From contig CM028906.1 in NCBI GenBank assembly GCA_016801845.1, positions 7,936,501-8,000,500 on the forward strand: a stretch of DNA of 64,000 nucleotides. Direction: 5' to 3'. Position numbers and translations under genes: made by a program. Source of the DNA: Polydactylus sextarius (Eukaryota; Chordata; Actinopteri; Polynemidae). Below the pieces are notes generated by a model. That model ran no database searches. It had not been told where the DNA came from and worked only from the letters and a program-made list of their open reading frames with translations. Below are positions 49,894 through 62,700 of the stretch, piece by piece; the stretch's first letter is position 1, and every line of letters begins with the position of its first letter.

Positions 49894-49970
49894 GATCATT
49901 TGCACCGAGCAGCCTTTTGTTCGTCGTCGCTCGGTTTCACCGGACGATGCTCCGCGGAGCAGGAAACTCG
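49627..49970 (+). promoter_or_regulatory. Predicted CpG-rich promoter and 5' non-coding exon of the USP6NL-like gene
   Basis: A GC-rich stretch (49,680-49,800) contains TGCGCATGCTCA at 49,728-49,739, one mismatch from the NRF1 consensus. A donor 'gtaaat' follows 'gaaactcg' at 49,970. (TG)n tracts lie at 49,627-49,661 and 49,829-49,894, the second running into CGCGCG. The ATG at 49,947 near the exon end would read eight codons to the donor and stop three codons into the next exon. It is therefore an upstream frame, not the protein start. Confidence 0.5.
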
Positions 49971-49995
49971 GTAAATAAACCGGATCATGGTTTGT

Positions 49996-50200
49996 TTTTA
50001 TTCTCATATGGATTATATTAATGTCGCGTGAAGCTCCGGCGGCGTCTTTGATCTCAGCATCACCGGAGGATGCGGGTTGTTTACCACCGATCAGACCTGG
50101 ATCAGACCAAGACCAGGACCAGCACCTAGACCTGAACTGGGATCAGGACCTGGAACAGGATTAGGTTCAGGACTGGGATCAGGAACATGATGTTTCCGAT
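49996..50200. repeat. Degenerate GGATCAGGACCTGG-type minisatellite
   Basis: At about 50,090-50,195 words such as 'ctggatcagaccaagacc', 'gggatcaggacctgg' and 'gactgggatcagga' alternate irregularly. Similar CAGGTT and GATCCAGATCC words occur at 49,745-49,785 and 52,945-52,995. Confidence 0.6.
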
Positions 50201-50339
50201 GGAGTTTCTGTTTAAATCAGTTGCAGAAACAGGAACTGATAAAACTGATCATCAGTGAATCAATAATTACTGATCAATAACTAAGGTCTCTGTGTTTCTG
50301 CAGGCGATCAGACAAAATAACAGAAACTGTAATAGTGAA

Positions 50340-52520
50340 CCTGCATCCATTAGCCTAATGTCAATTTGCATTGTACATTATTGTTAAAATCCTAATATTA
50401 GCCTGTTATAAACAAGCTAAACTGAAAACAATAACTTAGAGCCTAGGCTGCTAATGTTGGCTAGTTCTGTATACAGCTGATATTAGCATTAGGTTGAATC
50501 CTCATTTTTAAAACTGATTTTATTAGCTAGTTATTAAACAAGCTAATGTTAGTAAAATTAATAAAGTTGGCTCCTGCTTTTTTGTTGAAAGCTAATGTTA
50601 ACTGTTTCTAAAAATAACAATAAAAAAAGGTTAATGTTATCATTAGGTTAGATTTTTTTTTTTTTTTTTTTTTTTTTTGTTAAAACTAATATCTAATATT
50701 TATCTACTATAAAGTAGGTAAAGTATTATCTAATATGAAGTAGGAATCTTGTATTTGCCAAAATGCTAATGTTGGCTAGTTATCAATATTTAGTGTTAAT
50801 GTTAGCATAAAATTGGATCAAGCTTTTCTGTTTTAATGCTTATGTGGCTAGTTTGAAAACTATATTGCCACTGTGATGCCACAGAGTGTAAACAAAGATG
50901 GCCAACATACATTTACTTTTTATCACTGTACTAAACTGAAGCTAAGATTCCTCAGGACTTTTTAATCAGTTTTTTACTTTTATTTTCTTAGTTTATATAT
51001 TTAAACCTATTGTTAGTGACCAAACACTTGATATCAGACAGAGTTTATAAATCTTAATGATTTTCCGGTTTGACTTTAACCTCTGAGCCTGAACTTCTGA
51101 GCTTTAATGAAGTTGTAAACTTCATTCTAGCACTTCAGAGTAGCTGCAGATAAATTACCCAGTGTTCTTAGCGTTTGTGGCTCTGTCAGGTAGCTGCCAT
51201 CGGGTTGCTCTGTTTTCTCCCAGTTGGAGCCTCCACCCTTCACTCTGGGATGTCAGCCAGAGCTGCTCTGTGATTTAAAACGTTGGCCACATGCAGCTGC
51301 CGCCATGAGCCTCAGATGACAGCTCAGATTTAAACTGTGAGCCGCCGCCGCTGCCGCTACATGAACCTCTGAGGAGCCCGAGTCGACCCTGAACACCGTC
51401 ACGTTCGCTTTATACTTTCATACTGTTTCCACCTCAGATTTAGAGCATTTTAAATCTCCATGTTTCTAAAATGTAAAAGTCCAAGCGGACAATATTTTCT
51501 GTCATATTTCACATCTGAAAAATACCAAAAAGCCAAAAGTTTAAAAGTTAAAGAGTCTAAAAAAAACAGAGGAATTTAAACCACTTTCCACTAATAGATG
51601 GAAATTATTCGGGATTAATGTTTCCAGGAAGATGAAGGGAACCAGCTGCCTATAAATGAAGCAAAACTGCATTTTTTATGTTACAATATTTTGTTTAATG
51701 TTCAGGAAACAGAAAAAGAATTGCCCTATCACTAAGTCCCACTACAAATGCCATGAGCCAGTCACATTTCTTGCAGCAACACAATGCACTCAGACGTTCT
51801 TGCTCATAGTCCTCCATAAAAAACATGAGAAATGTAGATTTTTGTTAGTGATGTAAATGCAATGATGTAAAAGCAAAATCCAACTTAATGCTAACACTAG
51901 CATGTTTGATCAAGAAGCAGGATGACGATTAATGCTAGCATTAGATTTTTCATGTATGACCAAGATCAAGATGTTTTACCAAATTTTTACCTAAAGGTAG
52001 GATCCAACTTAAAGGAGAACTTTGGTGTAAATTGATTTTTGAATATGTGAAACATGATACCAAGTTGGTATGTTTGCTAAGGAGCAAAACTACACTAGCC
52101 CGTTATATTAGGACATTGTTATTTTAATCATTTTTGGCAAAAAGACTCGCCATGCAAGTTATTAAGGCACCAAAGAAGCTTGAAGACATTGCTATTTTAA
52201 ACCATTTAAAGATAGGATCCAAATTAACGCTAATATTAGCATTTAGCCTAAACAGCAGGGTCAGCTTTTATGCAAACATTAACTTGGTCATAACTAGGAT
52301 TTTAAGAAAAAGGTGGATTTAAATACTTACTGTTTATAACCAGCCAACATTAGCATTTATATAGAAAAAGTATGACCCATCTTGATGCTAATGTGATTGT
52401 TAGTGTAGTTGTTGTGTGACAGTGTGATATCAGTGTTAACTGTAGCTGATGGTTGTTGTAATGCTACAAAGACTAGCTAATGCTAACATTACTGACTTAA
52501 AGTAAATATGATATTCTGTG
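50340..52520 (+). repeat. GGATCC/GCTAACATTAGC array-type repeat copy in first intron of USP6NL-like gene
   Basis: Shares ordered blocks with 970-2710 (see that entry) plus many units with 'ggatccaactta' and 'gctaatattagcattt' words. A poly(T) run lies at about 50,650-50,678. A non-repeat stretch at about 51,130-51,420, richer in CpG, interrupts it. Confidence 0.65.
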
Positions 52521-53722
52521 CCCAGTGAACCTCAGACTTTCATTACATAATCTAACGCTGCAGATTTTCCTAATCTAGATGGTTTTTGTGTCCAGATTAT
52601 CATGTAGATCAGTGTTGATCCGTATAGAGAGTGTAGATTAAATCGGATTAATCTTCTCATCACTTTGTTTGAGGATTACCAGCCTCCTGGTTCATGAGCA
52701 TTGTTTTAAAAGACTAAACAACCCACACAGCCGCCATGGTGCCATCACAGCAGCCGCCGTTGTGCTCTACGTTATCACCGTTAGCCAGTAGGAGGCTAAT
52801 GACCAGAAGCTAACCCAGAAACAGTCTGAGTTTGTAGGTCGTAGCTGACCGAGGTGGAAATTCATGGGATTAAATATCACACCATCATATTCATAACTAT
52901 AGCTGTTCATCTCCCTTGTTTTTTGTCACAGCGTCTGGAAAGTTCAGGTTCAGGTTCAGGGTCAGACAGACTCAGACTCAGGTTCAGGTTCATGTCGAGT
53001 CCTATGAACAGCAGCAGCTTTATTTTTCTCAGGACTTTAATGTTTCGACAGCTGAGGCCTCTGGTATTTATATCGATCTGTTTGATGGATAAACCATGAC
53101 TTGCTACATGTATCACATTTTATTTATTATTACTTCACCAAAGGTCTGATGTCTCAGTGTGGAGCTCAGGAGCTGAGGGTTTGTTGTGAACACAGACATA
53201 ATTATCACAGTGAAGCGATGATGTGGCGGCACAAATGGTGAAAAAAACCCATTGTGTATCGTCAAAAAAAATTTAAATAAAAAATAAAAATTAAAAACAC
53301 CATACTGTCATTAAAAATGTGCTGTAAAAACAGTCATACTGCAGTGTATCATAAAAAACGTAATAATTATATAAACATCGTACTGCAGTATGTCGTCAGA
53401 ATGCGATAAAAAAGTTTTATGGCATCAAAAATATGAAACAAACATTTAATGTAGCTAAAATGTGATGGAACAAATCAAATGTTGTATGTTGTCAAAAATG
53501 TGATAAAAAGTCAAACGTTATGTGTTTAGACACTCGGCTCCCTCTGATTGGTCAGAACCACTGTAACAGGATGTGTGGGGTTTGTGATTGGTGAACATGA
53601 TTGTTCGTCCTGAGTCGCCCACAAGGACCAGCTGTTTGTTCTGACTCATGCTGAGTCATGTTGTTGCTGATGTTGTTGTTGTTTACACTCCTCTCTCTCT
53701 CTCTCTGTTTGAAGGTTTTGAC

Positions 53723-56700
53723 ATGAAGAAAGACATCGAGACTCTAATCGCAGAAGAACGCGCTGACATCATCCTGAAATATGCAACGGTGAGTTTGTGA
53801 TTGGATCCAGATGAAGACAAAACACTTGTTGCCTTTTTTAGATTCAAACCAGAAAACAAACGAATCTGAATCAGTTCAAAGTAGAAACACTGATGGTTGA
53901 AGTCCACACTTGGTTTTATGTTTTAATATATAAAAGCTCATTTTGTTTGTAAGTGGAAGACGAACAGTGAGTGGGTTTGTGGTGAAGAACTGAGCTCCTG
54001 CCAAACTACATTAATAACATGTTGTGTAATAATATGTTTGTTCTTTTAGTTTGAAGAATAAAGATGAGAGTGAAATCTGACTGAAACTGAAACTGGCACA
54101 AAAACATTTTTATAAACTGATGACTAGTTAATTACTAGTAAACTAGTTAATAACAACTAGTTGATAACAAGTAATTAATCATTAATCACTTCAAATTATC
54201 CTCCTCGATCCCACTACTGTAGTCATGTGACCTTTAGCTTTAACTGTACGTCCACATCATAAATGTCAACTTTGCTGCAGTGAATTTTGGGATATGTTGG
54301 ACTGTGAAGGATCCAATCGTTGTAGCTTCATGACTCGGGAAGGAAGCTGGATTTGTTGAAGGAGCCTTTAAAATACAGACATAAGAGAATAAAACAGACT
54401 AGTTTCCATCTGACTTATACAACTGACGAGTAACTAGCTAGTTTTGCTAACTTGGCAAATTTAACTAAGTAAACTAATGTAGCCAAGTTGGCTACTGCAT
54501 GCCCCAAGTAACTTTGCTATTTAAGCTGACTTAGTTAACTCAGCTACTGTATCTTATTTATCCACTTCAACTAACCTGGCTAAGTTACCTCACTTAGCTT
54601 AGCCAACCCAACTAACATAGCTACTAATTTGTACACCTTAGCAACATTAGCTAACTTAGCTACATAAGCTTAATTTGCCACATTAGCTATCCTAACTTAC
54701 TTTCTTCAGCTATCCACATATCAAACTGACTTAAATCTGATTTGAAAAAGAAGCCATGAATAGGTTGTGAAACTAGTCGACCTGAGCTCAGAGCTCAGAG
54801 AGGTGAACATAGTCATATGTTGAAAGCAATAACAAGTAGAGGATAAATTTAGCTCCTTCAGCATCAAACTGTGACACTGAGCTGAGACTGACTCGACACT
54901 GATCTCAGCTGGCTGCACTCCAGGCCCAGTGTCTGTTTACAGATTCATGTAGAGTAAACACCTGCACCATTTGTACTCAGGACGGCTCTGGGTGAAAACC
55001 TGCCAGTTTCTACCAGAGACCAGGCTGTCAAAGGTTAATGTTGTTATCTGTAATAACTAAATGACCTAAAGTGTTAATGTTAGCTATGGTATCTAAATGA
55101 ATTAAATTAGCTAATGTATACAAATTACCTAAAACAACTAGGAGTACAGTTTACTCAGGAGAATTGTTTATATAATAGTTGATTATTAATATTGATCATT
55201 AGTTGACAATATGTTAAATTTATCATGATTAATTTTCTCTTAGTGGCAAACAGCCACTGTTGTTTCTGTTGTGGTTGTTGCTGCTAGGGGAAAAGTTTGG
55301 TCTTGTGACACAAAGGGCATGTATAGGTGTCAAGAAACAACTTGTTCAATGTTCCTTCTTATTAAAAGAAAGAAACAATTTTCATTCATATCCATGTTCA
55401 GTTGTGTTAATACTCTGTCACATGTTGAACTAGATCAACGTGACATTTAGGATTAAACACCATGTCGTTTGTCTCCTCTGCTCAGTGAGGAGGTATTTTT
55501 AGTCATCTCACTTCTTCAAGGATGACATCACTGCGGGGCCTCAGGGCCTGATGATTGGCTGCTGTCCAAACAGGCAGCCAACCACACGGCGGCAGCGGTG
55601 GTGGAGGATTAACACTCTGTTATGTCAACACTGAGACACCATTGTTACTTCAATGGCTTTGACATCGTACAAACACTGTCCTCAGCTTTGTGTTGTTAAA
55701 TACAGAGTAACTGGCAGCATTTAAATGAAATGTGTCACGCATTATTAAATGTTGCTGTAGCAGCAGATAAACTGGAAACACTTGGCATCAGTTTTGCAGT
55801 CCAGTTGAGGGCTACACTGATGTATGAACGTATAACTTCCTGTTATAAGTTCTTTACATAACTCATAACTGTTGCCTAGCAATAGCAACAGCTCCTAAAA
55901 GTTTGCGTCACAAAAAATTATGTTTTACGTGTTGCAGATAAAATCTAATTTAGTCCATTTAAAAACATACTCCTGCACTTCTCACTGCTGCTATTAGTGT
56001 GGTCATGTAACCTTTAGCTCACAAATATTTCTAGCTACTCAAGTTAACTTGCCTCCATTGCCTAGCCTGGCTATGTTGACTAATTTAGCTACGTTAGCCG
56101 ATTTATCTACATTTATCTATGATTTATCTGATTTTAACTAAAATTAATTTATTAATTAATTAATTCTAAACATAGTAATTAATTTAATCAAACCACTGTT
56201 CTGCCCTCCAGTAAGGAATTTAACCTCCAACTACCCTGGTCTCAGTAAAACTGCCCTGGTTTACCCAAGTGTATTTACCATGTTGTTGTGGTTCTGTTTT
56301 CAGGGCAGGCATGGCGGCGTGGAGATTGACCCCTGGGAAGATGCTGACTACAGCATCTACAAAGTCATTGACCGCTTTGGCTTCATGCAGTGAGTTTCTA
56401 CGTTATGTTTCGTTACTTTTTAGAGAAAGAACAGGAAAGGAGAAAATTCAGAGTCAGATCTGAACCAATGTAGCTAAGTTAGCCAATGTGGCCAAGTTGG
56501 ACAATGCAGCCAAATTAGCTGTTATTGGACTTTACTGTGAACAATTAGCATTAGCTGTGTTCCTCAGTTAGTTAGCACAACCATTAACACCGTTAGCATT
56601 CAGGAAGGTGGCCTCCTCCCATGAACCCAAAGAACAATGCCAACTGGACTTCTAATGTTGTGATGTTCTAATTTATTTTGGGTTTTTTTTTTTCAGCGAA

Positions 56701-59700
56701 GAGGAACTGCCAGCTCCAACTGCACAGGAGGAAAAGGTAAAGTTCATCTAATAGCTGATAAGTTTCACAGTCAATCAGCTTTTTGTATTTTCTCTTGTTC
56801 ACCTCTGTCTGCTCCACAGCTGAAGCAGCTAGAGGTCGAACGAGCAGAGAAATGGCTGAAGATGGTGAAGAAGTGGGAAAAATACAGGAGCAGCGACAGG
56901 GTGAGTGTTGGTTTAATCTAGGTTCTGCTTCAGGGCATTCTGCTTCGACTCACAGAGACCTGATTCAGGATCAGATCAGATCTCATTGAGTCCAAAGTGA
57001 TCCCACATCATGTATTAATACACTTTATACTTTGACAGTAGGATACAATATTCAGTCTCTAGCCTAGTCTCTAACCAGCCTGTTATTAGCTGTTAAACAG
57101 CTAGTTAGCTAACTGCAGTTGTAGACTGGAGTCCTGGTTCTGAGCAGGAACTACTGTCACCTCGTGCAGGATGAGTCGAGGAGCTGCAGCAGAAATGGGA
57201 CGAGTTGGTTAGCAGCTGCTGACTTAGAAAATAGGTGCCTTCCATATAGCTGATGACAAATAAGTAACAAGAAAAAAAGCATTGTGGGAGAAGAATCACA
57301 ACTTCCTGTCAAGACCTTTAGAAGAAAATCAGAGTGAAAACAGAAAGCAGAGATTTTTGTGTTGGACCTTTGTAGCCTCCTTTTGAAGTGACAGACTTTG
57401 TGTCTATGGCAACCATCAGTACAACTGATCATGGTGACCATGCTGGTTCATGTGAAGGTCATATCGAAGGTGGTTAAACTCTCCAGCGTTTCAACTTTTT
57501 AAACCTCTGTTGTTGTTTGTGTGTTGTCAGATGGTGAAGCGGGTTTATAAAGGCATCCCTCTACAGCTCAGAGGACGAGCCTGGGCTCTGATGCTCGATG
57601 TGGAGAAGACCAAGAAGGACAACGTGGGAAAGTACGAGGTACGATTTTCTGATATACACATGTTCTACACACAGGAAAATGATTAGATGGATGAGATGTG
57701 ACTGGAAACTGTATATAAATTAGCTTACCATATATCAGCACAATAAGAAACATCAGTATCATTGTAAACGTTATGTTTGTATGAAAAAAGATTGATCAAG
57801 ATGCTGTTTTTCTAAAAAAAAAAGACAATTGTTGGAGGATCCATCTACTGGTATAAACCTGTTTCCTTGTGTAATTTGTTTAATTTTGTTTGTCGTTTCC
57901 CAACAGAAAATGAAAGACCAGGCTCGACTCTACTCGACCGAGATCAAACAGATCGACCTCGACATAAACAGGACGTTTAGGAACCACATCATGTTCATGG
58001 ATCGTTTTGGAATCAAGTAAGTGTCCAGAACAACAACAAAACTCTGAACTGAGTCTCTTTACTGTCCCCTGTAGGTTGTAAGTTCACAACAGCAGTGGAC
58101 AAAAAGGTTTGATTTAGTGCTGCCTCCTCACAAGATGAGCTGGACATGTCAAGTTATTTTGTTAAAGTGGAGGGAATGTAGTTCATCCTTTAGGGAAAAT
58201 GTTTTATTTTGAAAATTCCTGGTGGTGTAGGACACAAGCAGCCATTCAGCTACCTGTGTCACATGACTTTAGCTGCGTCACAGTTTGAGGGCTGGATTCA
58301 TTGTTTCTTCCAGTTTAATCAATAAAATTTCAAAATAAAAGCCAACAGTTCTGATGTATTTTTCAGTGGTAACATTAGCTTTGTCTCAGTTAGAGATGTC
58401 AGTTAGCTGAAATTACTGACTTTCCCAAGGTATAGAAGTTAGCAAAGCTAACTTGCTAGTAGCTAATAATTTGTTTGTGACGCCACAGGTGGTGAGTAGC
58501 TGTAGTATCTAAATTATCTAGGTGTCAAAATTAAGGTATCAGAATAGGCCAAATTAGCAAATATAGCCAAGGCCACCAATGTCGCTTTGTGTGAATTAAA
58601 CGTGTCAGTTAGTTCAAATAACTTCAGTTACCAAGAATATCAAAGTTAGCAAAAAAGGCATCTAAATTAGCTAAGCTTTTTACTAGTAGCTTTTACTTTG
58701 TAGCTGATGTAACCAAGTTAGCCAAAGTAGGTAGCAACTGGCCACTATATGTCACAGATGGTGACTAGTCTGTCTCATTTCAAAGGTTAATGTTGCAAAG
58801 TTAGCTGAAGTAACTAAATTACATAAATTAGCTAAGGCAGTCAATGTAGCCAAATTAGATTTAGATTTTATCCGCAATATGGAAAGTGAATGAAAGTGAA
58901 AATATGGAAAGTGAATTCTTTCTCATAACGGCTGCAAATATTTAAGCATTGTTGTAACTGTGTAACAATTATTTAAACAGGAAGTTCTCTGTAGGACTGT
59001 CCACATACGTTTATCCATAATCAGTGTGTAAATATGTCTGAAGGTTCAGGTTGTGTGGATTTAAAAGAAATAAAATCTATAAGCAGTTTCAGTGTTTCAG
59101 TGACCTCAGTGTGAGGTTTGAGGAGGGTCGTCAGGTCCATGAGGAACCTGATCCAGTAACAGTGATGTCACTGACAGTTTAATGGAGGAATGACGGAATG
59201 AGGGGAGAAACCAGTTTAATGTTAGATGGCGGTAACTGAAAGAGCAAAAGCTAACAAAAAAATATATAACACTGAGGTTTGTAACTAGAATTCAGGAAAT
59301 TTACAGAAGTTTGACACAAATGTTCAGTCAGATAAAGATGAGCTCATCAGATTCTGGTGCTGAATGGTCAAAGGTCAAATTCCTCACAAAACACTTTTCT
59401 GTCCACAACTCAGGAATTCAGACGTTAGCTAACTATGGTCATAATGTTCTTCCTCTTCCTCAGGCAGCAGTCCCTCTTCCACGTCCTCTCAGCGTACTCT
59501 GTCTACAACACTGTAAGTTGTTGTTTTCCTACTTAATCACATGACACATATAGATTCCACTTTAACTCATTTGATAAAAATCTGTTTTATTTTCCTGTTT
59601 TATGTTACTCATTCACCTCCATTGTGTCATTATGTTTACATTATATTATATGTCAGATGTCAATTAGTTAACTCAAAGCTAGTTGCCACCTAGTAGGTCA

Positions 59701-62700
59701 TCTGAGTAGTGTGTAAGGTGGTTTGCCAAGGTATCTAAATTAGCTAAGTTTGCTAATGTTGCTAAGTTAGCTGAGTAAACTTAATTATCAAATGTATCAA
59801 AGTTAGCTGAAGTAGCCAATAACTAAATGCAAGATGATTGACCTTACATAAATGATTGACCTTACATAAATATGTAAAGGAGGTAAATACTAAACTCTCT
59901 CGAAGCTAGACATCTAGACATAAGGATGTCGTCTGAAATAATGGCGAGCTAGCACTAGGTTGTTCATGGTCTATCTGGTCCATGGTCTGTACAGTTTTAT
60001 TTTTAGCATGTTTATCACCTTTGATTAGCGTATTGGCATGCTAATGCTTGCTAATTGGTGTTTATGGTCTGCAGGAGGTGAGTTACTGCCAGGGGATGAG
60101 TCAGATCGCCGCCCTGCTGCTCATGTTCATGAATGAAGAGGATGCCTTCTGGGCGCTGTCGCAACTGCTGACCGACCAGCGACACGCCATGCACGGTGAG
60201 GCAGCGCCGCCACATCAACTGAGGACTTAAAAAACGCCCATGCATTTTTCTGAGATGTGATTTACGAGCAGATGTTTAGAATTAAAACTCTTCTCTTTCC
60301 ATCTCTTTAAGGGTTTTTTGTTCCTGGGTTTCCCAAACTCCAGAGATTTCAGACACATCATGATCAAATTATTTCCAAACTCATCCCCAAACTGAAGAAA
60401 CATCTGGTGAGGTCACGCTTACACAAGTGTTTCATAACAAGAGTTTGATATGTGATGACATGTAACGGGATTCACTGCCAGTTTAACGTGAACTCGACGT
60501 CTTCCTTCAGGACAGAGAACAGATGTCTGCAGGGATTTACAGCACCAAATGGTTCCTGCAGTGTTTCATTGACAGGGTGAGGAACAACCCTTGTTTATTT
60601 ATGATTCACATTATTTGTTTGTTTGTGTTTTTGAGTGACTTTTCAGTTATGGAGGAAGATGATGATCATTTCCTTGAGTAGCAAGACGTCGACCACCAAT
60701 TGGTGAACACAAAGAATCCAAAAGTGCAGGTGGAGCTTATCATCACGATCTGTGGACAACTGGAGTTGTACAACACAACTTCTTTCCTTCTGGCTAAGGA
60801 AGCTAAGTTAGCTGATATAGCTAACATAGCAAACATAGTTTATTTAACCAATGTGGCAAATGTAGTTTAGGCCGTCCAATTGCTTTTCCAATGTAAGGAT
60901 GACTCCAAAGACCTTTACATTGGGTAAACAAAACAAACCCTGGACAAAAACATGGCTCAACTTAGAAGAGCCAACTCCACAAGACATGATTCAGCCATCT
61001 ACCTACTTCTGAAGGACAAGGGACACTCCTTTGAAGACTCAGATGTACAGATCTTAGACAGGGAAGAAAGATTGTTCGGAAGAGGAGTGAAAGAAGCCAT
61101 CTATGTTAAAATAGAGAAACCGTCTCTCAACAGAGGAGGAGGTTTGTGACACCATCTGTCTCCCTCTTACAACTCTGTCCTTTCATCCCTTCCCAGAAGA
61201 CTTAACAAGTCATTTGCCTCAGGTGGGAAAGGTGTGGACACTTCATCTCAGGTAACTTCAATGACTGTACTGAGAATAGCTTCTCAGTGACCACCATCGA
61301 AACTACTTGTGTCCATCAACGACTATCGTCAATACACCTGTGAACACTAGTTACCCGGTGTCCACCCGCAAAGGATAAAGTCTGGGAAAACACCACTACA
61401 TCAGAACTGAAGAAGCCTCTTGGATGAGAGGTGATATGTATTTAACAAATTACCACGGTCTAGTTGACTCTGACTCAACTACTTCGGATACTATGACCTG
61501 GATGAATGAGAACCTTCACAGACAACGTGGCAAAGTTAGCAAACACAGGCAAGGTTATGGTAGCTTAAGTTAACTATTATAGTACAAACATTAGCACATC
61601 TAGTTGTTATGGAAGTTATGTTATGTTATGGAATAAATAGTTACTGGAATTATTTTGGCCTTTTTGAATATTTTTATTTTTATAACAAAAATAAAATTAT
61701 ATACAAATAATTACAATATGAAACCTGCTCTAATACTTGTTAGAGGTCTAAATGTTTCTTCATATTTTAAACCTCTTCTTGACATGCATGTTTTTCAGTT
61801 TGCTCCATCTTTCCAGCTCAACTCCCACTACTACGTTAGCATCAAAGCTAAGCCCGTCACTTTTATGCAGACCACATTCTAAACATTGTTTAAGCTTTTT
61901 ACAAGAACAATCTAATTATATATCTTTGATGTGGTTCACCAGAGCTAGCATTAGCATTTCGCTTTTACAGAGCACCACCTATTGTTCCTTATTACCAGAA
62001 CTGATAATATTTCATGATTTCATCAGAAAACATCTCACTGATATCTGAGCTCTGAGCATTAGGGACTGTTAGGCTGAGCTGCTATTAGCCCTGTTGTTGT
62101 GCCCACAATCCTGTGGTGTTGGTTTGGCAATGTTTGGCTGCTGTCAGCACTTTGTCGCTCTGACTCGGCGGAGGCCCTGGGGCCTCTGAAGTCTGGGAGT
62201 GAACCAAACAAAAACCAAACAAACCCTACTGACTCCGAACAGGAACTCTAAACTAACTCTTTTTGTTGATGTTGTTTTATTTCCTGGTGCAGACGCCGTT
62301 CACTCTGACGCTACGACTGTGGGACATTTTCATCCTGGAGGGCGAGCGGTTATTGACCGCCATGTCGTACACTGTCCTGAAGATTCACAGGAGTAAGGAA
62401 ACATAAATCAAGAAAAGACAGATGTCCTTATTATTTAATAATCTACATTTTAATCAATTTGTTCAGAGCATCTGGGGAAGATGACGTTGGAAGAGCTGCG
62501 CGAGTTCTTGCAGGAGCGAATCGCTCAGACATTCTTCTATAGTGACGATGTGGTCGTTGAGCAGCTTCAGGCTGCCATGACAGAGCTGAGGAAGATGAAG
62601 CTGGACCTTCCTCCCCTGGGTAAACAACACACACCTGAGTTTTCAGGATTTGGACTCTACAAGATCGATCATGGTCTTTATGTTTGTGTTTTTCAGGGAA

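Noticed and set aside
49947..49949. ATG in the leader exon as start of the USP6NL-like protein
   Set aside because: The frame stops three codons into the next exon. The ATG at 53,723 gives the conserved family N-terminus.
60952..61149. 65-codon frame as an extra exon of the USP6NL-like gene
   Set aside because: It is the endonuclease end of a Penelope-like relic, and the flanking exons splice in phase without it.
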